A stretch of DNA of 64,000 bases, from positions 186,001 to 250,000 of the forward strand of contig NZ_RBZU01000002.1 of NCBI RefSeq assembly GCF_003628125.1, written 5' to 3'. Numbering within the stretch: the stretch's first letter is position 1; every line of letters begins with the position of its first letter. The stretch is from Pararobbsia silviterrae. Lineage in GTDB: Bacteria; Pseudomonadota; Gammaproteobacteria; Burkholderiales; Burkholderiaceae. Under the pieces are notes generated by a model, which saw only the letters and a list, made by a program, of their open reading frames with translations, was not told the DNA's origin and did no database searches. Positions 50,661 to 59,791 of the stretch are shown one piece after another. Made by a program: the position numbers and the translations under genes.

Positions 50661-52778
50661 TCAGCGTCGTCGCGCGAGCAGGCCCATCAGATAGGGTGCG
50701 CCGATCAGCGTCGCGACGAGTCCCGCGGGGAGTTCGCGCGGCATCAGCCATTCGCGGCCGAGCCAGTCGGCGAAGACCATGACGATCGCGCCGGCGATCG
50801 CCGCGAGCGTCAACTGTTCGACCGGACGCCGCGCGCCCGCGAGCCGCGCGAAATGCGGCGCGGTCAGGCCGACGAACGACAAGGGCCCGACGATCAGCGT
50901 CGCGGACGCCGTCGCGAGCGCGACGAGCGACAGGACGGCCAGGCGCGCGCGTCCGACGTTCACGCCGAGACCGCGCGCGTGCGCGTCGCCGAGCGGCAGG
51001 ATCGTCAGCCACCGATGAAGCAGCGGCGTCGTCGCGCAGAGCGCGACACCGATGAACGCGGCCGTCGCCGCATCGGTGCGCGTGATCGAATAGGTCGATC
51101 CCGAGAGCCACGAGAGCAAGGCGACCGCGCGTTCGCCGCCGCTCGCGATGACGACCGCGACGATCGCCTGACTCAAGGCGCTGATCGAAATGCCCGTGAG
51201 CACGACATGCTCGGGCGCGAAACGGGTGCGCGACGCGGTATAGCCGAGCGCGGCGAGGATCGCGAAGGCGCCCGCGGCCGATGCGATCAGGCGTACCGAC
51301 GCGGTCGCGTCGGCCGCGCAGATCATGAGCACGACCATGCCGAGCGCCGCGCCGCCCGATACGCCGAGCATCTCCGGACTCGCAAGCGGATTGGCCGTCA
51401 CGCGCTGCATGAGCACGCCCGCGATCGCGAGCATCGCGCCCGAGGCGAGCGCGCCGACGACGCGCGGCACGCGCCAGAGCACGATGCGGGCGTCACCGTC
51501 GCGTGTCGCCCAGTGCCAGTGTCCGACTGTCGCGTGCGCGGACGCATGGCGCGCCGCATCGACGATGCCGTGTCCCGTGTAGCCGAGCATCAAGGCGCAG
51601 ACGACGGCGCCCGCGAGCAGCGCGAGCGCGAGACCCAGCACGCGAGCCGGCGCGTATCGCGCGCTCGGATCCGACGGCGTATCGTGGCCGCCCGGATCGA
51701 AGAGCGCATGCGCGAGACGCGTGCCGTTCTCGCGCCGCATGCGCGAGACCGTCAGCAGCATCACCGGCGCGCCGAGCAGCGCGGTGACGGCGCCCGCCGG
51801 CACGAGATCGCCGAGCGCGCCCGAGGCGAGTTGCACGATCTGGTCGGTGAGCCACACGAGCACGGCGCCGCACAGCGCGCTCGCGACGAGTCGCGCGCCG
51901 AGCCGGCGCGCGCCCGTCCAGCGCGCGATCGCGGGCGCCGCGAGCCCGATGAAGCCGATCACGCCGACCGCGCCGACGACCATGCCCGCGAGCAGCACCG
52001 CGAGCGCGAGCGAGGCGACGCGTGCGCGCCGCACCGAGAATCCGAGATTCTGCGCGTTCGTATCGTCGAGGCCGAGCAGGACCATGGGCAGCAGCAGCAG
52101 CCAGGCGAGGACCGCGCCGACGACGCACTGCGGTCCGAGCGCCGCGACGACCGTCCAGTCCTGCTGGACGAGCGAGCCGCCGCCCCAGATGAACACGGCG
52201 CGCAGATACGGCGCATGAATCAGCTGGAGCGCGACGGTGACCGAGCCGCAGAACAGCGAGACGACCATGCCGGCGACGGCGACCGTCGTCGGCGTCAGAT
52301 CGCTGCGCCACGCGAGCCCGAACACGAGCACGGCCGCGCATGCCGCGCCGGCGAGCGCGGTCGTCTGCGTCGCGCCAGCGAGCCACGCGGGCGCATAGAG
52401 CGTCGCGAGCGTCAGCGCGAGTTGCGCGCCCGAGGACACGCCGAGCGTCATCGGCTCCGCGATCGGATTGCGCAGGACTTGCTGGAAGATCGTGCCCGCG
52501 AGGCCGAGCATCGCGCCCGCGAGCCACGCGACGCCGATCCGCGGCATCCAGCTGTCGTGAATGATGACGGTGCGCAGCTCGCGCGGGTCAGGATGCAACA
52601 GGCCTCGAATCCACAGATGCGGCGCGGCGATGTCATGCAGATTGACGAGCGACAGCGCGCACGCGGCGAGTACCGCGACGGCGAGCAAGACGATCGACAC
52701 GCGGCGCGTGGGCCGGACGCCGATATGCGATGCACGCGCACGCGGCATGCCGGCGGCTGTGCGAACGACCGGGTTCAA
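50661..52778 (-). CDS. fhuB: Double-length FecCD-type siderophore permease (FhuB-like), copy B
   Basis: Second fused two-half siderophore permease, 705 residues, clearly paralogous to the one at 28089 (for example GAMLGLAGTIFQQVLRNPIAEPMTLGV and AIAGVLMQRVTANPLASPEMLGVSGG). The stop and start of the binding-protein gene overlap by four bases, so it is coupled. The gene ends convergent with the sensor kinase. As for copy A, no ABC ATPase gene is adjacent or anywhere in the window. Confidence 0.94.
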   Translation of the reverse strand: MNPVVRTAAGMPRARASHIGVRPTRRVSIVLLAVAVLAACALSLVNLHDIAAPHLWIRGLLHPDPRELRTVIIHDSWMPRIGVAWLAGAMLGLAGTIFQQVLRNPIAEPMTLGVSSGAQLALTLATLYAPAWLAGATQTTALAGAACAAVLVFGLAWRSDLTPTTVAVAGMVVSLFCGSVTVALQLIHAPYLRAVFIWGGGSLVQQDWTVVAALGPQCVVGAVLAWLLLLPMVLLGLDDTNAQNLGFSVRRARVASLALAVLLAGMVVGAVGVIGFIGLAAPAIARWTGARRLGARLVASALCGAVLVWLTDQIVQLASGALGDLVPAGAVTALLGAPVMLLTVSRMRRENGTRLAHALFDPGGHDTPSDPSARYAPARVLGLALALLAGAVVCALMLGYTGHGIVDAARHASAHATVGHWHWATRDGDARIVLWRVPRVVGALASGAMLAIAGVLMQRVTANPLASPEMLGVSGGAALGMVVLMICAADATASVRLIASAAGAFAILAALGYTASRTRFAPEHVVLTGISISALSQAIVAVVIASGGERAVALLSWLSGSTYSITRTDAATAAFIGVALCATTPLLHRWLTILPLGDAHARGLGVNVGRARLAVLSLVALATASATLIVGPLSFVGLTAPHFARLAGARRPVEQLTLAAIAGAIVMVFADWLGREWLMPRELPAGLVATLIGAPYLMGLLARRR

Positions 52779-53941
52779 GATCGCACCTCGCGCGTGAGCC
52801 GACGATTCAGGCGGGTGTCATCGAGGGCAGTGCCGATCGTGGACACAGCAGGGGACGCGTTCGAGTCCGATGTCGAGTCCCAGTCCGACGCAGACGTCGA
52901 TGTCGATGCTGGTGTCGGTGCCGGTGCCGGTGCCGGTGCCAGCGAGACGAGCGCTTGGGTGATCACGCGGCTGAACCGTTGCGCCGAGGGCAGCATGCCG
53001 AAGCCCCAGAACGGCGGCAAGGCCCGCACGCGCGCGTGCGCGACCGCGGGCAGGGCGTTCCAGAGCCGGTTGTCGGCGAGCTTGCGCGCGCCGCCGTTCG
53101 GCAGCGGTTCGAAATAGAACAGATTCGCCGTGGCCGCCGCGCCGAGCGCTTCGAGCGGGGCTACGCCGATGCCCCAATAGTCGGTCGGTCCTTGCCAGGC
53201 ATTGCGCACGCCGAGCGCGTCGAAGACGTCTTCGAAGAGGCTCTTGGCGCCGTAGACGCCGATATGGCGCGCATCGAAAAAGCGGATCAGGTAGGCCGGA
53301 TGGTCGCGAACGGACGCGTCGAGCGAGGCGATGCGCGCGCGATCGGCCGCGAGGGCGGCGCGGGTGCCCTCGATCAGCGCCTGCGCGGCCGCGTCCCGAT
53401 GACAGAGCGCGCCGAGTGCGCGCGTGACGTCTTCGGAGCGGCGATACGGCTGACCCGCATCGGAATAGACATCGAAAGCGCGCACGGGCGCGATGCGTTC
53501 GAGCAGATCGCGTTGCGATTCCTGGCTCGAATTGATGAGGATCAGATCGGGGGCGAGTTCGGCGATCAACTCGATGCTCGGTGTGAGCCGCAGCCCGACG
53601 TCGGGGACCTCGGGCGGCACGACGGGCGAGACGACGCTCGCGTTGTAGTCGTCGATCTCGGAGACGCCGGCGGGAACGACGCCGATCGCGAGCAGGGTTT
53701 CGACGAGTCCCCAGTCGAGCACGACGAGGCGCGGCGGATGGGGGAGGTGCGCGTCCGCGACATGCGCGTCTGCGACATGCGCGTCCGCACCCCGCGCATT
53801 CGCGCGGTCGGACCCGCTCGACGCGACGGACGCATCGCCCCACGCGAGGCGCGGCCCCAACGTCAGTCCCGCAAGTCCCGCCAGCCCCGAGACCTCTGCA
53901 AATCCCGCGAGCGACGCGGCGACGAACGACCTGCGCCGCAT
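52775..53941 (-). CDS. fhuD: Siderophore ABC transporter binding protein (FhuD-like), copy B
   Basis: Periplasmic binding protein of 388 residues. The start at 53941 (MRRRSFVAASLAGF) gives a twin-arginine signal; a longer frame to 53998 adds no family sequence. The mature part has an Ala-Asp-Ala-His triplet repeat (ADAHVADAHVADAH) before the domain LVVLDWGLVETLLAIGVVPAGVSEIDDYN, then a C-terminal run of Ala-Pro and Ser-Thr-Asp low complexity. Paralogous to copy A but only weakly conserved outside the core. Overlaps the permease start. Confidence 0.9.
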   Translation of the reverse strand: MRRRSFVAASLAGFAEVSGLAGLAGLTLGPRLAWGDASVASSGSDRANARGADAHVADAHVADAHLPHPPRLVVLDWGLVETLLAIGVVPAGVSEIDDYNASVVSPVVPPEVPDVGLRLTPSIELIAELAPDLILINSSQESQRDLLERIAPVRAFDVYSDAGQPYRRSEDVTRALGALCHRDAAAQALIEGTRAALAADRARIASLDASVRDHPAYLIRFFDARHIGVYGAKSLFEDVFDALGVRNAWQGPTDYWGIGVAPLEALGAAATANLFYFEPLPNGGARKLADNRLWNALPAVAHARVRALPPFWGFGMLPSAQRFSRVITQALVSLAPAPAPAPTPASTSTSASDWDSTSDSNASPAVSTIGTALDDTRLNRRLTREVRS

Positions 53942-54066
53942 CTCAGCGCGAACCCTCGATGCGATGGACCCCGCCGGCGCCGTCCGCGCGCACCGCATGA
54001 TTCAACACAGGCGGTGCGCGGTGTACGTGCTCGACGGGGTCTGTCGTCATGAGGTCCGATTGAGGC

Positions 54067-56262
54067 TTACCAGCGATAGCGCGCGGTCGCGAGGACCTCG
54101 ATGCCGTCACCGTAGTTACAGATACCGCTCGTCTCGCACGACGCGACATAGGTCCGGTTGAACAGGTTCTTGCCGTTGAGCGAGAGGAGCCAGTGCTTGC
54201 CGGTATCGTAATGGATCGCCGCATCGATGAGCGTGCGCGACGGGACCTTGATCGTATTGCTCTCGTCGTAGCTCGTGCCCGTATAACGCACGCCCGCGCC
54301 GAAACCGAGCCCGTGCAGCGTCGCGTCGTGGAACGTGTAGTCGGCCCAGGCGGACGCCGATTGACGCGGAATGCCCCAGGGTTCGAGCCCCTGCAACGAG
54401 ACCGACTCGCCATTGATCGTGCTGGCGGTCAAATTGCTCTGCGTCGTGATGTCGTTCAGATACGTGTACGAGGCGGTCAGATCGATATTGTTCGTCAGGC
54501 TCGCATGCCCTTCGAGTTCGAGGCCGCGCGCGCGCACCTGTCCCATCTCGACGCTGTAGCCTTCGTTGACCGGATCGCCGCTTGCCACGTTGCGCTCGCG
54601 CAGGTCGAACAGGGCCGCCGTGATGAACGCGTTATAGCCGGGCGGCTGGTACTTGAGGCCGACTTCGTATTGCTCCGCATAGGTCGGCAACAGCGAGCCG
54701 CCGCCGTAGACGACGCCGAGTTGCGGATCGAACGACTTCGAATAGCTCACATACGGCGCAAAGCCGCTGTCGAACAGATAGACGAGGCCCGTGCGCCACG
54801 TGAACGCGCGCTCGGAATACGTGTACGTGTAGTCCTGGACCGGGTTCTGGTCGTCCGCATTGGCCCAGTCCTCGCGCATGCCGACGAGGAAGCGCCACTT
54901 GCCGTATGCGATCTGGTCCTGCGCATAGACGCCGGTTTGCGACATGCGGACCAGGTCGTCCGAGGTTTCGGTGGCGCCCTGGATCGGCAGATAGACGGGG
55001 CTGAACAGGTTCAGCGACGATTCGAAGAAGTTCGAGCCGACCTTTTCGTTGTACAGCACGCGCTGGAAGTCGATGCCGACGAGGGCCGTGTGGTCGAGCG
55101 GGCCCGTCGTGAATTTGGCTTGGGCCTGGTTGTCGATCGTGAAGAACTTCGCGGTTTCGTCGTTCGTGAACGAATAGCGATTGACGGTCGTCTGGTCGGC
55201 GTCGCTGTATCCGGTCGGCCAGGGGAAGACGTTGGCGAGATCGTCGTGCACGACCGTATAGCGGACGTTCTGACGCACGGTCCAGGTCGAATCGAAGACG
55301 TGTTCGAGGTTATAGCCGATCGAGTACTGCGTGCGCGTGTGGTGATCGTAGTCGGTGTCGCCCGGATTCAGATGGCTCGAGATCTCGCCGTTCGGGTTCG
55401 GCAGCACCGTGCCGATCGCGGGCAGGTAGTTGTAATAGCCCGCGTCGGGGTCGCGCTGGTACTTCGCGAGGACCGTCAGCGTCGTCTTGTCGTCGGGCTT
55501 CCACGTGATCGCAGGGGCCACGAGCACGCGGCTTTCGCGCACGCCCGCGACCTGCGTGGTCGCGTCGAGGCCGAGCGCGGTCAAGCGATATGACAGACTG
55601 CCGTCCGCGGTCAGCGAACCGCCGAAATCGAAACCGGCTTCGAGCCGGTTATGGCTGCCGGTCGTGAAGAAGACTTCGTGCAAGGGCGTCGTCGTCGGCT
55701 GCTTGCTGACGAGGTTCGCGATGCCGCCCGGATTCGTCTGGCCGTAGAGCACGGACGACGGGCCATGGATCACGTCGATGCGGTCGAGCGCGTACGTGTC
55801 GAAGCTCGGCATCGCGTAGCCGAAGCCCGAATCGCTCGGCAGGCGCGTGCCGTCGAGATACTGGTCGAGCGCGAAGCCGCGGCTGTAGAGATAGGGCGCA
55901 CCCGCGGTCGAATCGCCGCGCTGCTCGGACAGCACGCTCGACGTATAACGGAGCGCTTCGGGAACCGTCTGCGCGCCTTGCGCCTGCATCTGGGACGAGG
56001 TCACGACCGAGATCGATTGCGGCGTTTCGATGATCGGCGTGTCCGTTTTAGTGCCCGTGGTCGCCGTGTTCGCAACGTATCCGTCAGTGCTTTGCGTCGC
56101 GGGTGCGGTCACCACGACGGCCGGCAGTTGCTCGGTCGCGGGTGTCGTGCTCGACGCGGGCGTATCGCCCGATGTCGAGGATTGCGCGAGCGCGATCCCG
56201 TTTCCATTGAATAAACAAAGCGATAAGGCTATCGCCGTCGAATTGCGTACCCCCGTGACCAT
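54067..56262 (-). CDS. TonB-dependent siderophore receptor, copy B
   Basis: Outer-membrane receptor of 731 residues with a signal peptide ending near ALA-QSSTSG, TonB box LPAVVVTAP, a plug with DTPIIETPQSISVVTSSQM, YLYSRGFALDQYLDGTRLP and SVLYGQTNPGGIANLVSKQP, and a barrel ending ARYRW. No STN domain. The start at 56262 has GGAG six bases upstream, better than the ATG at 56274. It heads receptor, binding protein and permease genes, as in copy A, with a divergent AraC gene and a Fur-like site. Confidence 0.96.
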   Translation of the reverse strand: MVTGVRNSTAIALSLCLFNGNGIALAQSSTSGDTPASSTTPATEQLPAVVVTAPATQSTDGYVANTATTGTKTDTPIIETPQSISVVTSSQMQAQGAQTVPEALRYTSSVLSEQRGDSTAGAPYLYSRGFALDQYLDGTRLPSDSGFGYAMPSFDTYALDRIDVIHGPSSVLYGQTNPGGIANLVSKQPTTTPLHEVFFTTGSHNRLEAGFDFGGSLTADGSLSYRLTALGLDATTQVAGVRESRVLVAPAITWKPDDKTTLTVLAKYQRDPDAGYYNYLPAIGTVLPNPNGEISSHLNPGDTDYDHHTRTQYSIGYNLEHVFDSTWTVRQNVRYTVVHDDLANVFPWPTGYSDADQTTVNRYSFTNDETAKFFTIDNQAQAKFTTGPLDHTALVGIDFQRVLYNEKVGSNFFESSLNLFSPVYLPIQGATETSDDLVRMSQTGVYAQDQIAYGKWRFLVGMREDWANADDQNPVQDYTYTYSERAFTWRTGLVYLFDSGFAPYVSYSKSFDPQLGVVYGGGSLLPTYAEQYEVGLKYQPPGYNAFITAALFDLRERNVASGDPVNEGYSVEMGQVRARGLELEGHASLTNNIDLTASYTYLNDITTQSNLTASTINGESVSLQGLEPWGIPRQSASAWADYTFHDATLHGLGFGAGVRYTGTSYDESNTIKVPSRTLIDAAIHYDTGKHWLLSLNGKNLFNRTYVASCETSGICNYGDGIEVLATARYRW

Positions 56263-56288
56263 GCGGTTCTCCATCCTGCGTGAATATT

Positions 56289-56307
56289 AATGTGAATGAT
56301 TCGTAAT
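56289..56307 (-). promoter_or_regulatory. Fur-like box between receptor B and araC B
   Basis: AATGTGAATGATTCGTAAT (plus strand) matches 15 of 19 positions of the AATGAGAATGATTCTCATT form. It lies 27-45 bp before the receptor start. Confidence 0.6.
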
Positions 56308-56511
56308 AACAACCGAAGCGATAAAAAGTGTGGTGTATTCGGTTGCGGTAGGCGATGCGAAATGACGTGGGGACACACGAGACGGCTCGATCGGCCGTTG
56401 AGCGGCTACTATACGGGCGGGCTAGGGGCGGCGTCCGGACATTCTTGGCGTTCAAACGGTCAAATGTGTCCGTTTTGATGATTGGTGTGAATTAAAGTGC
56501 ATAAAAAAGAC

Positions 56512-57300
56512 ATGACGAAAGCGAAGCTCCAGACCTTCGGCCCGGTCGCCGGCGCCCGTCCCGTCATCGCCCAGTCGATCGACTACGACGACGGCGCGCA
56601 CGAGATCGCGCATGTCCACCATCGCGCGCAGCTCGTCCATGCGACGACCGGCATCGTTCGTACGGTCACGCCGTATGGCCTCTGGATGCTGACCTCGGAT
56701 CACGCCTTGCTGATCGGATCGCAGATCGAGCACGAGCTGCATATGGTCGGGTCGGTCTCGATGCGCACGCTCTATATCGAGCCCGATTCGCTCGCCGGAT
56801 TTTCGGGCGAATGCCGCGTGATCGAAATGAGCGATCTGCTGCGCGCGTCCGTGCTCGGCATGTTCGATCCCGTGATCGGCGAGGCCGAGCGCGACGCGAT
56901 GCTCGCGCCGCTGATACTCCATCTGCTGCAGACGTCGCGCGATGCGCCGGGCAACAGCCGTCTGCCGTTGCCCGCGAGCGCGCGCGTGCGGCGCATCTGC
57001 GAAGCGCTGATCGCGAATCCGTCGAGCGTCGATACGCTCGAACGATGGGGTGAACGCGTCGGCGCGAGTGCGCGCACGCTCGCGCGGCTCTTTCGCGAGG
57101 AAACGGGCATGACGTTCGGGCAGTGGCGCGAGCAGTTGCGGCTCGTCGAAGCGGTGTCGAAGCTCGCGACGGGCGGCACGGTCGCCGACGTCGCGCAGAC
57201 GCTCGGCTATGCCGACGCGCGGACGTTTTCCGTCATGTTCCGGCGCGCGTTCGGTTACTCGCCGCAGGAGCATCGGCGTCGCGCAGGCGGCGGCGAATAA
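56512..57300 (+). CDS. AraC family regulator with cupin sensor, copy B
   Basis: Regulator of 262 residues with a cupin-like N-terminus (HVHHRAQLVHATTGIVRTVTPYGLWMLTSDHALLI) and two C-terminal helix-turn-helix units (WGERVGASARTLARLFREETGMTFGQWREQLR and VADVAQTLGYADARTFSVMFRRAFGYSPQEH). It mirrors the AraC protein beside receptor A in domain order and in the WGERVGAS-RTL segment. Start uncertain: ATG at 56512 or GTG at 56497, neither with a good ribosome site. Probably controls the receptor B operon. Confidence 0.9.
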   Translation: MTKAKLQTFGPVAGARPVIAQSIDYDDGAHEIAHVHHRAQLVHATTGIVRTVTPYGLWMLTSDHALLIGSQIEHELHMVGSVSMRTLYIEPDSLAGFSGECRVIEMSDLLRASVLGMFDPVIGEAERDAMLAPLILHLLQTSRDAPGNSRLPLPASARVRRICEALIANPSSVDTLERWGERVGASARTLARLFREETGMTFGQWREQLRLVEAVSKLATGGTVADVAQTLGYADARTFSVMFRRAFGYSPQEHRRRAGGGE

Positions 57301-57701
57301 GCCGCCGAGTCATGCACCGAGTCACCCGCCTACCCACGCGCTGATTTACCCGCCGACTCATCCACGGACCCGCCCACCGACCCGCCCACCGACTCATTCA
57401 CCGACTCACTCACTGAGTCACCTGCCGAGTGGCCTGCCGACGCGTCCGCCGCCGCGTGGTCCGATTCGCGCCGCAACCGAATCGTCCTAGTGCGCATCGC
57501 GCGCGACAGGCCGTCGCACCGTGCTTTGCGCGCGGGTGCAATGCGAAAAGTGCCATTCGGAACGCGGGCGTCGAAAAGTGCCATTGAATCGCGTTTTTGT
57601 ATAGGGACGCCCCTGGCCGGCTCCCATATCGTTATGCCAACAGTCACGATGCGTGCGATGGATCGAAGTCCGTCGACGCGCCGACCCAGACCAAGGAGAC
57701 G
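57301..57701. other. Gap before the catabolic operon, with a 12-bp minisatellite
   Basis: About 400 bp. The first third is the 12-bp array at 57308-57451. The rest should hold the promoter of the operon that starts at 57702, but I could not fix it. The AAGGAG ribosome site of the next gene is at 57693. Confidence 0.5.
57308..57451. repeat. 12-bp tandem array, about twelve degenerate units
   Basis: From eight bases after the araC stop the sequence runs in 12-bp units of the form ACCCGCCCACCG, with two perfect neighbours at 57368-57391 and drifting units on both sides (ACTCATTCACCG, ACTCACTCACTG, AGTCACCTGCCG). On the minus strand one frame spells Ser-Val-Gly-Gly type tetrapeptides. Confidence 0.88.
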
Positions 57702-58679
57702 ATGTTGGCCAAGAAAGTCCCGCTCAAGATTGCGATCGCTGAGCATCCGCATACTTCCGCCATTCGCAACGGTTCGATCCCGATCGAGGGCGTCGACGCT
57801 GAATTCATCACCGTGCAGCCGCAAATCGGCGCATTCCGCCGCATGGTCCGCGACGTCGAATTCGACGTCTGCGAACTCGCGCCGACCACGTACATCATCG
57901 CGCGCGCCTACGGCGCGCCGTTCGTCGGCCTGCCGATCTTCGTCGTGCGCCGCTTCCATCACGGCGGCCTGCTCGTGCGTCCCGACGCCGGCATCCGTAC
58001 GCCGAAGGATCTCGAAGGCAAGAAGGTCGGCGTGCGCGCGTATTCGGTCACGACCGGCGTCTGGACGCGTCAGGTGCTGATCGACGAATTCGGTCTCGAT
58101 TCGTCGAAGGTCACGTGGGTCGTCGACGACGAAGAGCACGTCACGCAACTCAAGCTGCCCTCGAATGTCATTCACGCGCCCGCGGGTAGTTCGCTCGCCG
58201 AAATGATGGCCTCGGGCGAACTGTCGGCCGGCTTCGCGGCCGCCGCAGGCATCGGCCGCACGGGTGCGCCGACGGGCGGCTGGAAGGAAGTCGAAGCCGA
58301 CTACCCGGATCTGCTGCCCAATGCGGCGGAACTCGAAGCCGACTATTACAAGCGTTCGGGCGTCTACCCGATGCACGGCACGATCGTCGTCAAGGATTCG
58401 GTGCTCGCGGAGAACCCGTGGATCGCGAAGTCGATCTACGACGCGTTCGCGCAGGCGAAAAAGGAATGGCTCGAACGCCTCGACGCCGGTCAGGCGACGA
58501 GCGCGAGCGACAAGAAGTATCTCGAACTGCGCAAGATCGTCGGTCACGACCCGCTGCCGTACGGCATCGAGGCCAACCGCAAGACGATCGAGACGCTTGA
58601 AGCGACCGCCTTCAAGCAAGGCCTGACGCCGCGCCGCATGTCGCTGCCGGAACTCTTTGTCGACCCGCAGGCCCTCTGA
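57702..58679 (+). CDS. 4,5-dihydroxyphthalate decarboxylase-like protein
   Basis: Protein of 325 residues with the NMT1/PhnD-type two-lobe fold used both by some transporter binding proteins and by 4,5-dihydroxyphthalate decarboxylases. It has no signal peptide, which favours the enzyme. Family-like segments: LKIAIAEHPHTSAIRNGSI, FDVCELAPTTYIIARAYG and EEHVTQLKLPSNV. A decarboxylase of this kind would make protocatechuate from a phthalate-derived diol; the substrate here could differ. First gene of the plus-strand catabolic operon; AAGGAG is close before the start, and a TTG three bases on is an alternative. Confidence 0.78.
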   Translation: MLAKKVPLKIAIAEHPHTSAIRNGSIPIEGVDAEFITVQPQIGAFRRMVRDVEFDVCELAPTTYIIARAYGAPFVGLPIFVVRRFHHGGLLVRPDAGIRTPKDLEGKKVGVRAYSVTTGVWTRQVLIDEFGLDSSKVTWVVDDEEHVTQLKLPSNVIHAPAGSSLAEMMASGELSAGFAAAAGIGRTGAPTGGWKEVEADYPDLLPNAAELEADYYKRSGVYPMHGTIVVKDSVLAENPWIAKSIYDAFAQAKKEWLERLDAGQATSASDKKYLELRKIVGHDPLPYGIEANRKTIETLEATAFKQGLTPRRMSLPELFVDPQAL

Positions 58680-58704
58680 GCCGCCGCACTCAACGGAATA
58701 CACC

Positions 58705-59730
58705 ATGATCATCGATTGCCACGGCCATTTCACGACCGTGCCCAAGTCCTTCCGCGACTGGCGCGCCAAGCAGGTCGAGTTCGCGAACGATCCGGCCAAT
58801 GCGCCCTCGCGCGACGGCGCCTTCGTCAGCGACGACGAGATCCGCGAAGCGATCGGCAACGGCCAGCTCAAGCTCCAGCGCGAGCGCGGCAGCGACCTCA
58901 CGCTGTTCTCGCCGATCGCCGGCCTCATGAGCCATCACCTCGGCAATGAACGCACGAGTCTCGAATGGGCCGAGGTATCGAACGACCTCGTGTTCCGCGT
59001 CACCGAGCTCTATCCGGACAACTTCGCGCCGGTCTGCCAACTGCCGCAATCGCCGGGCGTGGACCCCGCGAATTCGATCGCCGAACTGCGCCGCTGCGTC
59101 GAACAGCTCGGCTTCGTCGGCTGCAATCTGAACCCCGATCCGACGGGCGGCTACTGGACCGGCAAGCCGATGACCGATCGCGAGTGGTATCCGCTCTACG
59201 AAGCGCTCGTCGATCTCGACGTGCCCGCGATGATCCACGTCGCGGCTTCGTGCAATCCCTGCTTCCACGGCACGGGCGCGCACTACCTGAACGCCGATAC
59301 GTCGGTCTTCATGCAGATCCTCCAGTCGGACCTGTTCAAGGACTTCCCGACGCTGCGTCTCGTGATTCCGCACGGCGGCGGCGCGGTGCCCTATCACTGG
59401 GGCCGTTATCGCGGCATGTCGCTCGAGATGCGCGACCGTCCGCTCGAAGGCCTGCTGAACAACATCTTTTTCGACTCGTGCGTGTATCACAAGCCGGGCG
59501 TCGAGCTGCTCACGAAGGTCATCCCGACCGACAACGTGCTGTTCGGCTCGGAAATGATCGGCGCGGTGCGCGGCAAAGATCCGGCCACGGGCCAGTACTT
59601 CGACGACACGAAGCGCTATATCGACGCCTGCGAGGCGCTGAGCGACGAAGACCGCCACAAGATCTTCGAAGGCAATGCGCGCCGCGTCTATCCGCGGCTC
59701 GACGCGCGGCTGAAGGCGCGCGGCAAATGA
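58705..59730 (+). CDS. ligJ: 4-oxalomesaconate hydratase-like amidohydrolase (LigJ type)
   Basis: Metal-dependent amidohydrolase-fold protein of 341 residues, the same length as LigJ of Sphingobium, which hydrates 4-oxalomesaconate in the protocatechuate 4,5-cleavage and gallate pathways. It starts MIIDCHGHF with the metal ligands His6 and His8; further family segments are GCNLNPDPTGGYWTG, PAMIHVAASCNPCFHGTGAHYLNAD and the IPHGGGAVPYHWGRYRG motif. It follows the decarboxylase-like gene by 25 bp and precedes a second amidohydrolase. Identification as LigJ is by resemblance. Confidence 0.86.
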   Translation: MIIDCHGHFTTVPKSFRDWRAKQVEFANDPANAPSRDGAFVSDDEIREAIGNGQLKLQRERGSDLTLFSPIAGLMSHHLGNERTSLEWAEVSNDLVFRVTELYPDNFAPVCQLPQSPGVDPANSIAELRRCVEQLGFVGCNLNPDPTGGYWTGKPMTDREWYPLYEALVDLDVPAMIHVAASCNPCFHGTGAHYLNADTSVFMQILQSDLFKDFPTLRLVIPHGGGAVPYHWGRYRGMSLEMRDRPLEGLLNNIFFDSCVYHKPGVELLTKVIPTDNVLFGSEMIGAVRGKDPATGQYFDDTKRYIDACEALSDEDRHKIFEGNARRVYPRLDARLKARGK

Positions 59731-59791
59731 GAGTGGCAAATAAGCGCCGCAATGAAATGCGGCGCGAGCCGACCCACGTACCGAGACATCC

